Assembly: GCA_020002265.1 (NCBI GenBank)
Contig: CP048228.1
Location: 558,001-622,000, forward strand
DNA length: 64,000 nt
DNA from: Anaplasmataceae bacterium AB001_6
GTDB lineage: Bacteria > Pseudomonadota > Alphaproteobacteria > Rickettsiales > Anaplasmataceae
Direction: 5' to 3'
A program made the position numbers and the translations under genes. The notes under the pieces were generated by a model, which saw only the letters and a list, made by a program, of their open reading frames with translations, did not search any database and was not told the DNA's origin. Numbering within the stretch: position 1 is the first letter of the stretch; every line of letters starts with the position of its first letter. Below are positions 28,762 through 38,513 of the stretch, in pieces.

Positions 28762-31700
28762 ATAGTATAAAAGGAGTCTATCGGAATAGCTTCAAGATCA
28801 TCTCTCTTAATTTTATATATAGAATCAACCAAAATTTTGGCATACTGCATATTAGTAATGCTAGGGCATTTCTTAAATAAAGCAGTAGAACGTATACTAA
28901 AACTATCTTTTATTGATCTGTCACCTTCAGATGTATTAATTATCAAATCAAACTGTTCTTGCAGTATCATATCAACCACATGAGGGCTACCCTGCTTAAC
29001 TTTGTTTACTGCAGTATTTTGTATTCCATTATCATCCAAAAATTTTGATGTACCTTTAGTAGCAAATATTTTGAATCCTAATTTACATAATTTTTCTACT
29101 ATTGATAAAGCAGCTGCTTTATCATCATCTTTAACAGATATAAAAACATTCCCAGAGTGAAATAAGGTATTTCCACAAGCTTCATAAGCTTTCAAAAACG
29201 CAATACCAGAATCTCTATCTATAGACATCACTTCGCCTGTAGATTTCATTTCTGGACCTAGTAACACATCACTCTTAGGAAATTTAACAAAAGAAAAAAC
29301 AGGTATTTTTACTCCAAACCAATCTATATTTTCACATCTAATAGACATATCTAATAACTCAGATAATTTATATCCCATCATAATTTTCGTCGCAATAATG
29401 GAAAATTTAATACCCATAGTCTTAGAAATAAAGGGAACCGTCCGGCTAGCTCTAGGATTCACTTCTAATATGTAAATTTCGTCATCTTTAATTGCCATCT
29501 GCACATTTAAGAAACCTATCACTCCAACTTCTAAAGCAATTGCAACAACTTGCTCTCTTATTTTTTCTATTATATCTTTGTTTAAAGTACGAGGCGGAAA
29601 AGAACAGCTAGAATCTCCAGAATGTATTCCTGCTTCTTCTATATGTTCACTAATACCAGCTATAAAAACAGACTCTCCATCACTTAAAGCATCAATATCT
29701 ATTTCAATAGCTTGAGCAACAAATTTATCTAGTAAAAGACCTCCCTTCCCAAAATAAGAATCTACTGCATTTTTTGATAAATATTCTTCAAGCATTGCAT
29801 CAGTATAAATAATATTCATACTCTGACCTCCTAAAACATAGGAAGGTCTAATAACAAAAGGAAAGCCAATATCTTTAACTCCTTGCAAAAATTCTTTCTT
29901 ATTTCTACAAATAAAATTCTTAGGTTGTTTCAAATTCAATTTATTAAGCAATACCTTGAACTTTTCTCTATCTTCACATCTATCAACAGCATCACATTGC
30001 GTTCCTAATATAGGAATTCCCAACAACTCTATATCTTTTGCCAAATTCAAAGGAGTTTGACCACCAAATTGGATAATAACACCCAAAACTTCTCCGGAAC
30101 TACTTTCTTTTTCAAATATTTCTCTAATATATTCAATTTTTATAGGAGAGAAATATAATTTATCAGAAATAAGAGGATCAGTTGAAACTGTTTCAGGGTT
30201 ACAATTTATCATTATCGCTTCGTAGCCAACTTCTTTAATTGCGCGTATAGATTGTACACATACATAATCAAACTCTATTCCTTGGCCTATCCTATTTGGA
30301 CCACTACCTATTACAATAACCTTTTTACGATTTAAAACAGTCAATTCACAATCTTGTTTATTTTTATAATTACCCCGATAAGTGGAATAAAAACAATTTA
30401 TATAATGTTCAAATTCACATGCGCATGAATCAATATAATTATAAGAAGCATTAACACCCAATGTTTTCCTTATTCTATATATTTTGTCATAATTATCATT
30501 TAATAATTTAGCAACTCTTTCATCACTAAAACCTATCTTCTTTATAAAAAACCAATCTGATTTATCAAAAAAACCTTTCTTGTCTTTAATATAATTTTCT
30601 GTATCTACAATCAATTTAATATTTTTTAGAAACCATAGATCATAATTAGTAATTCTAGATATATCTTCAATATCCATTCCATATCTCATTGCATCTGCAA
30701 TATATCTTAATCTATCAGGAGATAGAAATTTTAACTTTTTTTCAATCTGTGATATGCTGGTAAATTTTATTACAGGCTCTAGTCCAGATAAATTATTTTC
30801 CAAAGATTGATATGCTTTTTGCAAAGATTCAGGAAAATTACTGCCTATAGCCATAACTTCTCCTACAGAATGCATAGTGCTGGAAAGAACGGATGCATTT
30901 TTACTATAATCAAATTTTTCAAAATTAAACCTGGGAATTTTTGTAACAACATAATCAATTGTAGGTTCAAAAAAAGCTGTAATATGATTACTTATACGTA
31001 TATCTTTAAGAGAATATCCAAGTGCCAATTTTGACGTAACAAAAGCAATAGGATAACCTGTAGCTTTTGAAGCTAAAGCTGATGATCGAGATACTCTGGG
31101 ATTAATTTCTATTATACGAACATCTCCAGTATTAATGTTATAAGCAAACTGTACGTTAGCGCCACCAGATTGCATTCCAATAGCTTTTAACAATTTTATA
31201 GCACAGGTTCGCATAGCTTGATATTCATGATCACGCAACGTCAAAATTGGAGCCACCGTTATGCTATCACCTGTATGAACGCCCATAGGATCAATATTTT
31301 CTATTCCACATACCACTACAGAATTATCATATTCATCTTTCATTAGCTCCAGTTCTATCTCTTTCCAACCTATCAAAGATTCATCAACTTGAACCGAATT
31401 ATTAGGAGAAATTTCTAAGCCTTCTTTAATACGTTCAAAAAAATCCTCTCTAGTACGAGCAATCCCGCCACCTAAACCTCCTAAAGTAAAAGAAGGTCTA
31501 ATGACAGCTGGCAAACCTATATATTGCAATAATTCTTCAATATCATCTTCGGAAGTAATAATACGATATTTAGGAACCTTAAAACCTAAAGAATTCACTA
31601 TATTAGCAAATCTACCTCTATCCTCAGCATTCATTATAGCTTCATAACTAGAGCATAAAAGCTTAATACCATATTTTTCCAATATCCCCTTTTCATGTAG

Positions 31701-32003
31701 CAAAACAGCCAAATTCAGTGCTGTCTGTCCACCTACATTTGGTAATATTGCTTGAGGTTTTTCTTTTTCTATAATCTGTAATACTGTATTTTCATTTATA
31801 GGCTCTATATATATGGAAGAAGCAGTATCACTATCAGTCATTATAGTTGCCGGATTTGAATTTAATAAAATAACTTCTATTCCTTCTGATAACAATGATC
31901 TACAAGCTTGTGTCCCAGAATAATCAAATTCTCCAGCCTGACCTATAACTATCGGTCCAGAGCCTATAACAAGAATCTTCTTTAAATCTGGATTTTTTTT
32001 CAT
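28758..32003 (-). CDS. carB: Carbamoyl-phosphate synthase large chain
   Basis: 1081 residues from ATG 32003, which gives MKKNPDLKKILVIGSGPIVIGQAGEFDYSG; an upstream 25-residue extension is not conserved. Two homologous ATP-grasp synthetase halves follow (second starts at VIVIGSGPNRIGQGIEFDY), with an oligomerisation region between, and a C-terminal MGS-like allosteric domain. Makes carbamoyl phosphate for pyrimidines and arginine; PyrB in this window uses it. carA is elsewhere. Confidence 0.97.
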   Translation of the reverse strand: MKKNPDLKKILVIGSGPIVIGQAGEFDYSGTQACRSLLSEGIEVILLNSNPATIMTDSDTASSIYIEPINENTVLQIIEKEKPQAILPNVGGQTALNLAVLLHEKGILEKYGIKLLCSSYEAIMNAEDRGRFANIVNSLGFKVPKYRIITSEDDIEELLQYIGLPAVIRPSFTLGGLGGGIARTREDFFERIKEGLEISPNNSVQVDESLIGWKEIELELMKDEYDNSVVVCGIENIDPMGVHTGDSITVAPILTLRDHEYQAMRTCAIKLLKAIGMQSGGANVQFAYNINTGDVRIIEINPRVSRSSALASKATGYPIAFVTSKLALGYSLKDIRISNHITAFFEPTIDYVVTKIPRFNFEKFDYSKNASVLSSTMHSVGEVMAIGSNFPESLQKAYQSLENNLSGLEPVIKFTSISQIEKKLKFLSPDRLRYIADAMRYGMDIEDISRITNYDLWFLKNIKLIVDTENYIKDKKGFFDKSDWFFIKKIGFSDERVAKLLNDNYDKIYRIRKTLGVNASYNYIDSCACEFEHYINCFYSTYRGNYKNKQDCELTVLNRKKVIVIGSGPNRIGQGIEFDYVCVQSIRAIKEVGYEAIMINCNPETVSTDPLISDKLYFSPIKIEYIREIFEKESSSGEVLGVIIQFGGQTPLNLAKDIELLGIPILGTQCDAVDRCEDREKFKVLLNKLNLKQPKNFICRNKKEFLQGVKDIGFPFVIRPSYVLGGQSMNIIYTDAMLEEYLSKNAVDSYFGKGGLLLDKFVAQAIEIDIDALSDGESVFIAGISEHIEEAGIHSGDSSCSFPPRTLNKDIIEKIREQVVAIALEVGVIGFLNVQMAIKDDEIYILEVNPRASRTVPFISKTMGIKFSIIATKIMMGYKLSELLDMSIRCENIDWFGVKIPVFSFVKFPKSDVLLGPEMKSTGEVMSIDRDSGIAFLKAYEACGNTLFHSGNVFISVKDDDKAAALSIVEKLCKLGFKIFATKGTSKFLDDNGIQNTAVNKVKQGSPHVVDMILQEQFDLIINTSEGDRSIKDSFSIRSTALFKKCPSITNMQYAKILVDSIYKIKRDDLEAIPIDSFYTI

Positions 32004-32082
32004 CGCAATATTAAAATGTCCGGTACTATCTACAACACATAAATTAACACAAATGTAATAATTTGTATAGAAAATCAATTAT

Positions 32083-35000
32083 TTAAAATGGGATCATAGC
32101 ATTATTCTGTAAATATAAATTAAAAGAATATTTATCTACTAAGCTCATAATTGTAGTATAACTAGGTCTCATTGCTCCATCACTAGGGGTAATAGATATA
32201 GATATATCCGATAAAGAATTCATTGTATCATCACTTTGTTGTTCTTTTGTATAGACGAACATATTATCATGAATTGCAAATGATCGAACTATTTCATTTG
32301 TTGATAATTTGGTTATTTCTATTAAAAAAACTAAATTTACCCCATCTATATAATGATTCCTAGGAATCCATCTGATTTCTATATCGCAATTAATATTGTT
32401 ATATTCAAAATGGACAGGTCTAGGTATACAAGAAAATTTTTCATCAATTTTAAAAGAATATGATTGTATATCTTCATTAACAGAGCATAATTCAGCAATA
32501 ATTTCCTTTCCCCTATAAGAAGAAGGAATTGGTAAATTTAGTAGATAATCATTATATATATAGAAACTTTTTCCTACAATATCACTCAATATTTCTGCCT
32601 CAGAAGAAAAACATCCTCTTAAAATATTGGTTAATTTATATATCTTAGGATGTATTTTTTCTACAGTTAAAAATCTAATAATTTCATTTTCAATAAATAT
32701 TATATTTTTATTAGTATTTAAATCTTCTATGGAAATTGACTCTAATTCTCCACTCTCAACATTAACATATATCTCTGTAATATTATCTATATAATAAGGA
32801 GATATTTTTTTATATAAATTAGAATCATTATTACTTACAGATCTATTATAAGATATAACATAGCCATAATAACTAACATTATTAATAGTAGTTTTACAAA
32901 ATGGCTCTGATTCAATATTAATTAAAGACATGGTTAATTCAGCATTATTCCATTTTTCAGTAAATTTTAAAGTTGCAAAATAACCACAATCATAACCTAT
33001 AAAAGGAAGATTATTTTTCATACAAAAGAATGTATTTTCTATTTCACCTTCTACGCCTTCAATAGGATTATTAATACAGTTTGAATAATTATCCATAATG
33101 ATCCTTTTAAAGTTATCAATAGGATAAAAATTATTGATCACATAAGAAGTTCCAAAATTATCAATAACTTTTTCTACAATACATAATATACTATGATATT
33201 CTGAAATATAAAGTTTGATAACATCAGCTAATGATAATTTTACATCTGATAAAAGAGTGATTACATATGTATTTTTATTTTGTAAGATCAAATTATTATA
33301 AATAGTATTTGCAATAAAATTAGCTTCTTTTTTTGTAAAAATATCTCCACAATTTATTGATAAACAACGATTTCTTTTGTCATCGTATCCCTCGTTATAA
33401 TCTTTATCATTAGAATTTTTAATGTTGATGTTAGATAATTTATATTTACTAAATATATCAATGTATGAAAATATGATTTCATCAATAAGTATAGGATAAG
33501 ATTTAAAATTGGACTTTACGCTTGTATTAACTAATCTTTCATTTTTATTAATAATTTTTATTTCATTAAGTACTTGAGAATGGTCTTTGATATAAATCCC
33601 TGTTACATTTTCTGTTATTATCAATCCATATATACACTCTAAGTGTTTTAGTATAGTAATAAAGCATTTTGGTTTATCAATTAAAAAACCATCAATATAT
33701 CTGTCTTTCATTTGAAAATTAATATTTTCATTTTTTAATGGAGATCTATAAAATATATCTGCTAGAAAATCTTTTAATCTACACCCATTCATTTTACCAT
33801 TAAGAGACATATCATACTCCCAAAATGCTGATACATTCCATTGAGCTTTTTTACCTGGATATTCTGGAAATGGCCGAATATCATAGTTATATACAAAAAT
33901 ATGCTCTATCATCTCAGAATTATTCCAATATTCTAATGTTGCAATTAAAGCATTCTGTTGTAGTTCATTACAGACAATATTTCGAGAATTATCGGGAGTT
34001 TTAATATTTGAAAATTTATCAAATTCTCTAGCACAACTAGGGTTATCTGTGCCACAATCAATACTAGGGAATCCTAATTCTGTAAACCATATGGGTTTTG
34101 CTTTTGGCACCCATGCAGTTTTTTTATTTATATTTCTTTTATTGATACTGTTATTATAATGCTCATTACTCCACCAGTGATTTATATTTTTTATAGCATA
34201 GGTACTATCATCATAATATTTTTTTACTAATTCATATGTATCATTATCTATTTCATAAAAATAATCGTAATATAGCCCAGAGTTCCAGTATTTTTTATAA
34301 TCTGATACATTTAATACTTCTTGGTAGCCCTCTAATGAATCAGTTAAAGGAAAATAAGCATTAATTCCTATAAAATCTATACCAGAGCTCATCCATAACG
34401 CATCCATATTATATATTTCTTGGTGACTATGGTATTCATCCCAATCAGCAGAATAAGTCACTAAAATGTCAAAATTTAAAAATATAGTATGTTTAATATA
34501 TTCAGCAAGATTAGATAACATATCTATTCCAACATAATCACCCTTTGAATTTTGAAAAGATGTAATACCTTTCAGTGCATAACCTATAGAAAATGCATGA
34601 ATTTTCTTTTTTAATAAAGTAGCGTAGTGAACTATAAATTCTTGATATTTATCAAAAAAAATATTTAAGTGTCCGTTTTTAAGACATCTTATTTGACTAC
34701 AATGTGTTTTCAATTTATCGTTGATTAGTATCTTCGGTTGAACAAATATTTTATATCCCCTGTTTTTTAACTCTTTAACCAAGTTAAAAATTGATTGATC
34801 ATTACAAGTACCACCATATACAAAGTTACTATGTGAGTCATATCCTACAACTTTTACCTCTATACTAGAGCGGTTATATGTTCCAACTTTCCACTCCGGT
34901 GTAGTATTATGTGATTTATTCTCTACATAAGGTTTTAAATCAAAATCTTCATTTAATATTTCATGATCACAAAACCATGCTACTTCAATAGAAATCCATT

Positions 35001-35805
35001 TAACATGAGGAAAATATATTTCCATTGCTTTTAAAGCAATAATGATATCCGTTGTATCTGTATGATCTACATTATTGTTGATTATCATATTCTCAGTCTG
35101 AGAATCAAATACCACACTTTTAGTAGCTATTTCTGTATCATATATAAATTCCCCAGTAGATGGAGTAATACATATAGCTTGTGTTAAAGTGCTTAAAGCA
35201 GTATTACTATTTTTTTGAATTGGCAAATTTCGAACAACTTCAAATATGAATTCAACGTTATCTGGATCTTCAATTTTATAATCAGAAATTACCATATAAG
35301 CACAAGAATAGTAAGCAGGAGTAATAGGTATTTCTTCCTGTAAAGTAGGATCACATTCTTGATCATCTTCTCCGAAATAAAAATCTATTTTATGATCTTC
35401 AGAAAAAATAAGAGAATCATTGATCCATAAATTATTAACACTATCAATTTTTCCTTCACATATTAAAACTGCAGCTTTAATTAACAATTCATTTGATATA
35501 TTTCTATATGTTTTTTGCCATATCACACGCCCTTTTATTTTAACAGTTCCATAAACTATAGGAATAATATCCTTACATAACAGAGAATATTCTACTTCTA
35601 CATCAGAATATTTATCATCTTCTGTATAGTAATAATTCAAGAATTTTTTTTGGCTATTATTGTCAATTGTGAGACTATCTGTTTTTTCACTTGCTAATAA
35701 ATTAGTCAGTTCTGAAAGAAAATACTCTAAACCATATTGGTTTTCTGTAGGTAAAAAATAAGTAGTGATATTATCTAAAAACTCTATTAATTTCTTGTAA
35801 TTCAT
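32083..35805 (-). CDS. Gene transfer agent baseplate hub protein (megatron, GTA_TIM)
   Basis: 1240 residues. Large tail/baseplate protein related to Rhodobacter capsulatus GTA g15. The TIM-barrel glycosidase-like part is marked by GIDFIGINAYFPLTDS and KPIWFTELGFPSIDCGTDNP near 573-595, then NALIATLEYWNNSEMIEHIFVYNYDIRPFPEYPG-type text in the same region. The C-terminal part looks like a phage tail fibre/hub with beta-rich domains. No other GTA or phage structural gene is in the window. The frame is open end to end, so it is probably expressed and not decayed. Confidence 0.85.
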   Translation of the reverse strand: MNYKKLIEFLDNITTYFLPTENQYGLEYFLSELTNLLASEKTDSLTIDNNSQKKFLNYYYTEDDKYSDVEVEYSLLCKDIIPIVYGTVKIKGRVIWQKTYRNISNELLIKAAVLICEGKIDSVNNLWINDSLIFSEDHKIDFYFGEDDQECDPTLQEEIPITPAYYSCAYMVISDYKIEDPDNVEFIFEVVRNLPIQKNSNTALSTLTQAICITPSTGEFIYDTEIATKSVVFDSQTENMIINNNVDHTDTTDIIIALKAMEIYFPHVKWISIEVAWFCDHEILNEDFDLKPYVENKSHNTTPEWKVGTYNRSSIEVKVVGYDSHSNFVYGGTCNDQSIFNLVKELKNRGYKIFVQPKILINDKLKTHCSQIRCLKNGHLNIFFDKYQEFIVHYATLLKKKIHAFSIGYALKGITSFQNSKGDYVGIDMLSNLAEYIKHTIFLNFDILVTYSADWDEYHSHQEIYNMDALWMSSGIDFIGINAYFPLTDSLEGYQEVLNVSDYKKYWNSGLYYDYFYEIDNDTYELVKKYYDDSTYAIKNINHWWSNEHYNNSINKRNINKKTAWVPKAKPIWFTELGFPSIDCGTDNPSCAREFDKFSNIKTPDNSRNIVCNELQQNALIATLEYWNNSEMIEHIFVYNYDIRPFPEYPGKKAQWNVSAFWEYDMSLNGKMNGCRLKDFLADIFYRSPLKNENINFQMKDRYIDGFLIDKPKCFITILKHLECIYGLIITENVTGIYIKDHSQVLNEIKIINKNERLVNTSVKSNFKSYPILIDEIIFSYIDIFSKYKLSNINIKNSNDKDYNEGYDDKRNRCLSINCGDIFTKKEANFIANTIYNNLILQNKNTYVITLLSDVKLSLADVIKLYISEYHSILCIVEKVIDNFGTSYVINNFYPIDNFKRIIMDNYSNCINNPIEGVEGEIENTFFCMKNNLPFIGYDCGYFATLKFTEKWNNAELTMSLINIESEPFCKTTINNVSYYGYVISYNRSVSNNDSNLYKKISPYYIDNITEIYVNVESGELESISIEDLNTNKNIIFIENEIIRFLTVEKIHPKIYKLTNILRGCFSSEAEILSDIVGKSFYIYNDYLLNLPIPSSYRGKEIIAELCSVNEDIQSYSFKIDEKFSCIPRPVHFEYNNINCDIEIRWIPRNHYIDGVNLVFLIEITKLSTNEIVRSFAIHDNMFVYTKEQQSDDTMNSLSDISISITPSDGAMRPSYTTIMSLVDKYSFNLYLQNNAMIPF

Positions 35806-35877
35806 AAAAGGAAGATCAAAAAAAGAGTTATTTTAATATCTATTGACTTGTTAACAAAAGCAAATAGTTAAATTGAA

Positions 35878-37620
35878 CTACATTAACATATTTAAAAAAT
35901 GCTTTGATATTTTTTCTTGTAAAGAATTTTGTGATAATCTGTCCTGTAAGTGATCAAAATCAATATTTTTAATATTCTGCTCTTGATTCAAACAAGAAAA
36001 AATATATTCTTCTTGATCATCTATTATTTTTCTCTGTAGACAAGAACCGCAAACTCCTCCCATCATGCATTGCATAGGAGAATTAATAGATGCGATGATT
36101 TCACATTTATTTGAAATTTTTGTTCCATAAAAACAGTCATAAATTTTATCTTTAAAAGCCTTCATTAATCCAACAGAGCCTACTATCAATATCCTATCAA
36201 AGTCAGATATATTTTCATTTCCTGTAAAATATTGATATATAACATCTATTACACTCCCAATATGGCTACTATCTTGTCTTCTATTAGAGACAATTTTATC
36301 AACATCTGAACACCAAAATATCTTATCAATTATTGACTCTAAATAATCTTGTTTAAATAATTTTGAAGAACTTCTATAACCTGCAAAATATGTTATATTG
36401 CATTTTTCTTTTTTCATTGCATCTGCTATACCAAATAAAACAGCATTACCAACTCCTCCTCCTACTATCATTACTTTTTCTCTTGGCAATATTTTCGTTT
36501 TTTGACCAATTGGACCCATTACAATAACTTTTTCATTATTTCGTAATGTACGACAAATATTACTGGAAGATCCAACGTTCAAAATAATAGAGGATATAAT
36601 ACCATTTTCTCTATCTATAAAACACGCAGTCAAAGCTAAGGGCTCCATAAGCATTTTTATCCCATGGATATCTTCAGAATATTTAGAGTAATTTTGCAAT
36701 TTAAAAAATTGTCCAGGCTGTATTTTTTTAGCTATAGCAGGAGAATAAATAAATACTTCAAATATATTTTCTGCGATATTATCTATCTTAATAATCTTAC
36801 TTTGAAATTTATTCTCTATTTCTGATACAAGGCTTATACTAGAGCTTATATTTTTTAATTTTAGTTGTTTTATATCATCATTTATTTTATGTCGTAGTTC
36901 TGTAGAGCTATTAATTGCTTTTACAACACTACCTGTATAATTGAGATTAAAATCACCAACACTAGTTATTCTGTTATTAAATTTTTCAAAAAGACACTTA
37001 TTATCATTAATTATTTTATGATTAAAATTATTTCCAATTGAAATAATTACATTATTACACTTAATCACTTGTTCTTTTTTATCATTTAATTTTTTTATTT
37101 TTATACTTGATAAATGATTATTTTCATCAACATTAAATTTTTCAACTATTGAATTTTCTATAAAAATGATACCTTCATATAACGCACTTTGAAGTTCATG
37201 AGAATTTAATTTATATGCTGGAGATTCTTTTATAGATTTTCTATACAAAATTTTAACACCACCTAAAGATCTTATAAATTCTCTTTTTTGAACATCAGAT
37301 AAATCTTTGATTATATTATAATGATCATTAAATTCTTTTAAGATTAAAATATCTTCTTCAGTAAATTGAGAATGTAAGTAGTCATATCCTAACTTATCCA
37401 GTAAAAAATTATACCTATCAAAAAATATTCGTAATTGAACTGGATAGTACGTTTGAATTTCGGTAGCTACATCAATTGCAGTTAATCCTCCTCCAATAAC
37501 CACTGCTGGCAATCTTATTTGTAAATTACTTACTATATTCTCTTTAAAAGCACCATTTAAATGCAAAGACATTAGAAACTCTGAAGCTGTTCGCACTCCT
37601 TTAGGGAAAAAATTTCTCAT
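35878..37620 (-). CDS. C-terminal half of a split GltD/PyrK-like oxidoreductase
   Basis: 580 residues from ATG 37620. It begins inside a GltD-type domain (FPKGVRTASEFLMSLHLNGAF, then VVIGGGLTAIDVATE). It continues with an FAD/NAD ferredoxin-reductase-like module like the dihydroorotate dehydrogenase electron-transfer subunit (GQFFKLQNY, EPLALTA, VMIVGGGVGNAVLFGIAD) and ends with a [2Fe-2S] site, Cys518, Cys524, Cys527 and Cys543 (CMMGGVCGSC). The N-terminal FAD dinucleotide site and first Fe-S domain are missing here but present in the ORF at 42667-44088. No strong ribosome site is evident. Confidence 0.8.
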   Translation of the reverse strand: MRNFFPKGVRTASEFLMSLHLNGAFKENIVSNLQIRLPAVVIGGGLTAIDVATEIQTYYPVQLRIFFDRYNFLLDKLGYDYLHSQFTEEDILILKEFNDHYNIIKDLSDVQKREFIRSLGGVKILYRKSIKESPAYKLNSHELQSALYEGIIFIENSIVEKFNVDENNHLSSIKIKKLNDKKEQVIKCNNVIISIGNNFNHKIINDNKCLFEKFNNRITSVGDFNLNYTGSVVKAINSSTELRHKINDDIKQLKLKNISSSISLVSEIENKFQSKIIKIDNIAENIFEVFIYSPAIAKKIQPGQFFKLQNYSKYSEDIHGIKMLMEPLALTACFIDRENGIISSIILNVGSSSNICRTLRNNEKVIVMGPIGQKTKILPREKVMIVGGGVGNAVLFGIADAMKKEKCNITYFAGYRSSSKLFKQDYLESIIDKIFWCSDVDKIVSNRRQDSSHIGSVIDVIYQYFTGNENISDFDRILIVGSVGLMKAFKDKIYDCFYGTKISNKCEIIASINSPMQCMMGGVCGSCLQRKIIDDQEEYIFSCLNQEQNIKNIDFDHLQDRLSQNSLQEKISKHFLNMLM

Positions 37621-37636
37621 TTTCAAATAAAAATAA

Positions 37637-37673
37637 AATTTAGTACTAAATTAACATATTAACTTCATGAAGT
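37637..37673. promoter_or_regulatory. Two perfect palindromes in the divergent spacer
   Basis: AATTTAGTACTAAATT (37637-37652) and ACTTCATGAAGT (37662-37673) are both perfect palindromes. They lie between the C-terminal oxidoreductase half (minus) and the first tyrosine-motif gene (plus). They may be operators for one or both genes. Function is inferred from position only. Confidence 0.35.
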
Positions 37674-37788
37674 CTAAGAATATATATAGCATTTCAATAT
37701 ATAAAATTATCTTTATATTAGAATATTTTAATAATAAATTAATTATATCAATTTATAATTTAAGTAATATATATTTTGGTATGTGATC

Positions 37789-38487
37789 ATGCTACAATTT
37801 GAAGAAATGAGTAATATTTTTGATGATGATGAAAATTACTATGAAGAAGTAGGACCTTCCGAATACGAACCTAAAAATACTGAATTAAAAGAAAAACTTG
37901 ATAAAAATAATGCTGAAGCAAAAAAAGCTCCAAAGAGTGTTAGATTTAAAGAAGAGATAGAAGACGTAAAATATTATCGTAAAGATGACCCTCCAATAAG
38001 ACTTTCTCAGGAAGAAAAAACTATATTTGATAAATTAAAAGATCTTGTCCAATCAATAGGAAATGCATTATCTTCATTAAAAGATACTATAAGTCAAAAA
38101 TTATCTTTTGGAAAAAGTGCTAGTTACTCATTAGAGCATGAAGCATATGTTCAAAAGAATTTATATTCTGCGCAACCACAAAAAACACCTAAAGAAGAAA
38201 TATATTCAGAAACATATATGAACCAAAATCAGTTGCAAAGACAGAATGCTATTAAAAAAACTTCTATGCCTGAAGAAGGAATATATTCGGATCCATCTGA
38301 GAAAATTGCAGCAAACAGAAATGCTGGTATCTTTGAAGAAGACATATATTCAGAAACATATATGGATATGAGTGGAGGTAAAAAACAGGATCCTATGAAA
38401 ATTCCCCCTGAGCCAAAATTGGATACTGTTAAAGCATCTCCAGAACAAATTGCAAAACAAGAAGTTAATAAAGGACCACAAAGATAA
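37789..38487 (+). CDS. Putative secreted effector A with EPIYA-like tyrosine motifs
   Basis: About 232 residues from ATG 37789 (GTG 37783 and ATG 37807 are alternatives). Strongly polar, no signal peptide and no membrane segment. It has a single predicted amphipathic helix (81-104, DKLKDLVQSIGNALSSLKD). Tyrosine motifs follow: EEIYSETYM at about 137-145, EGIYSDP at 164-169 and EDIYSETYM at 185-193, plus NLYSA near 126. These resemble EPIYA-type sites that host kinases phosphorylate in Anaplasma AnkA, Bartonella and Helicobacter effectors. The C-terminal tail VKASPEQIAKQEVNKGPQR is shared with the next gene and is rich in charge, as in type IV secretion signals. Function is inference. Confidence 0.7.
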   Translation: MLQFEEMSNIFDDDENYYEEVGPSEYEPKNTELKEKLDKNNAEAKKAPKSVRFKEEIEDVKYYRKDDPPIRLSQEEKTIFDKLKDLVQSIGNALSSLKDTISQKLSFGKSASYSLEHEAYVQKNLYSAQPQKTPKEEIYSETYMNQNQLQRQNAIKKTSMPEEGIYSDPSEKIAANRNAGIFEEDIYSETYMDMSGGKKQDPMKIPPEPKLDTVKASPEQIAKQEVNKGPQR

Positions 38488-38513
38488 AAATTTTTTTTAA
38501 TACGATAATTATT

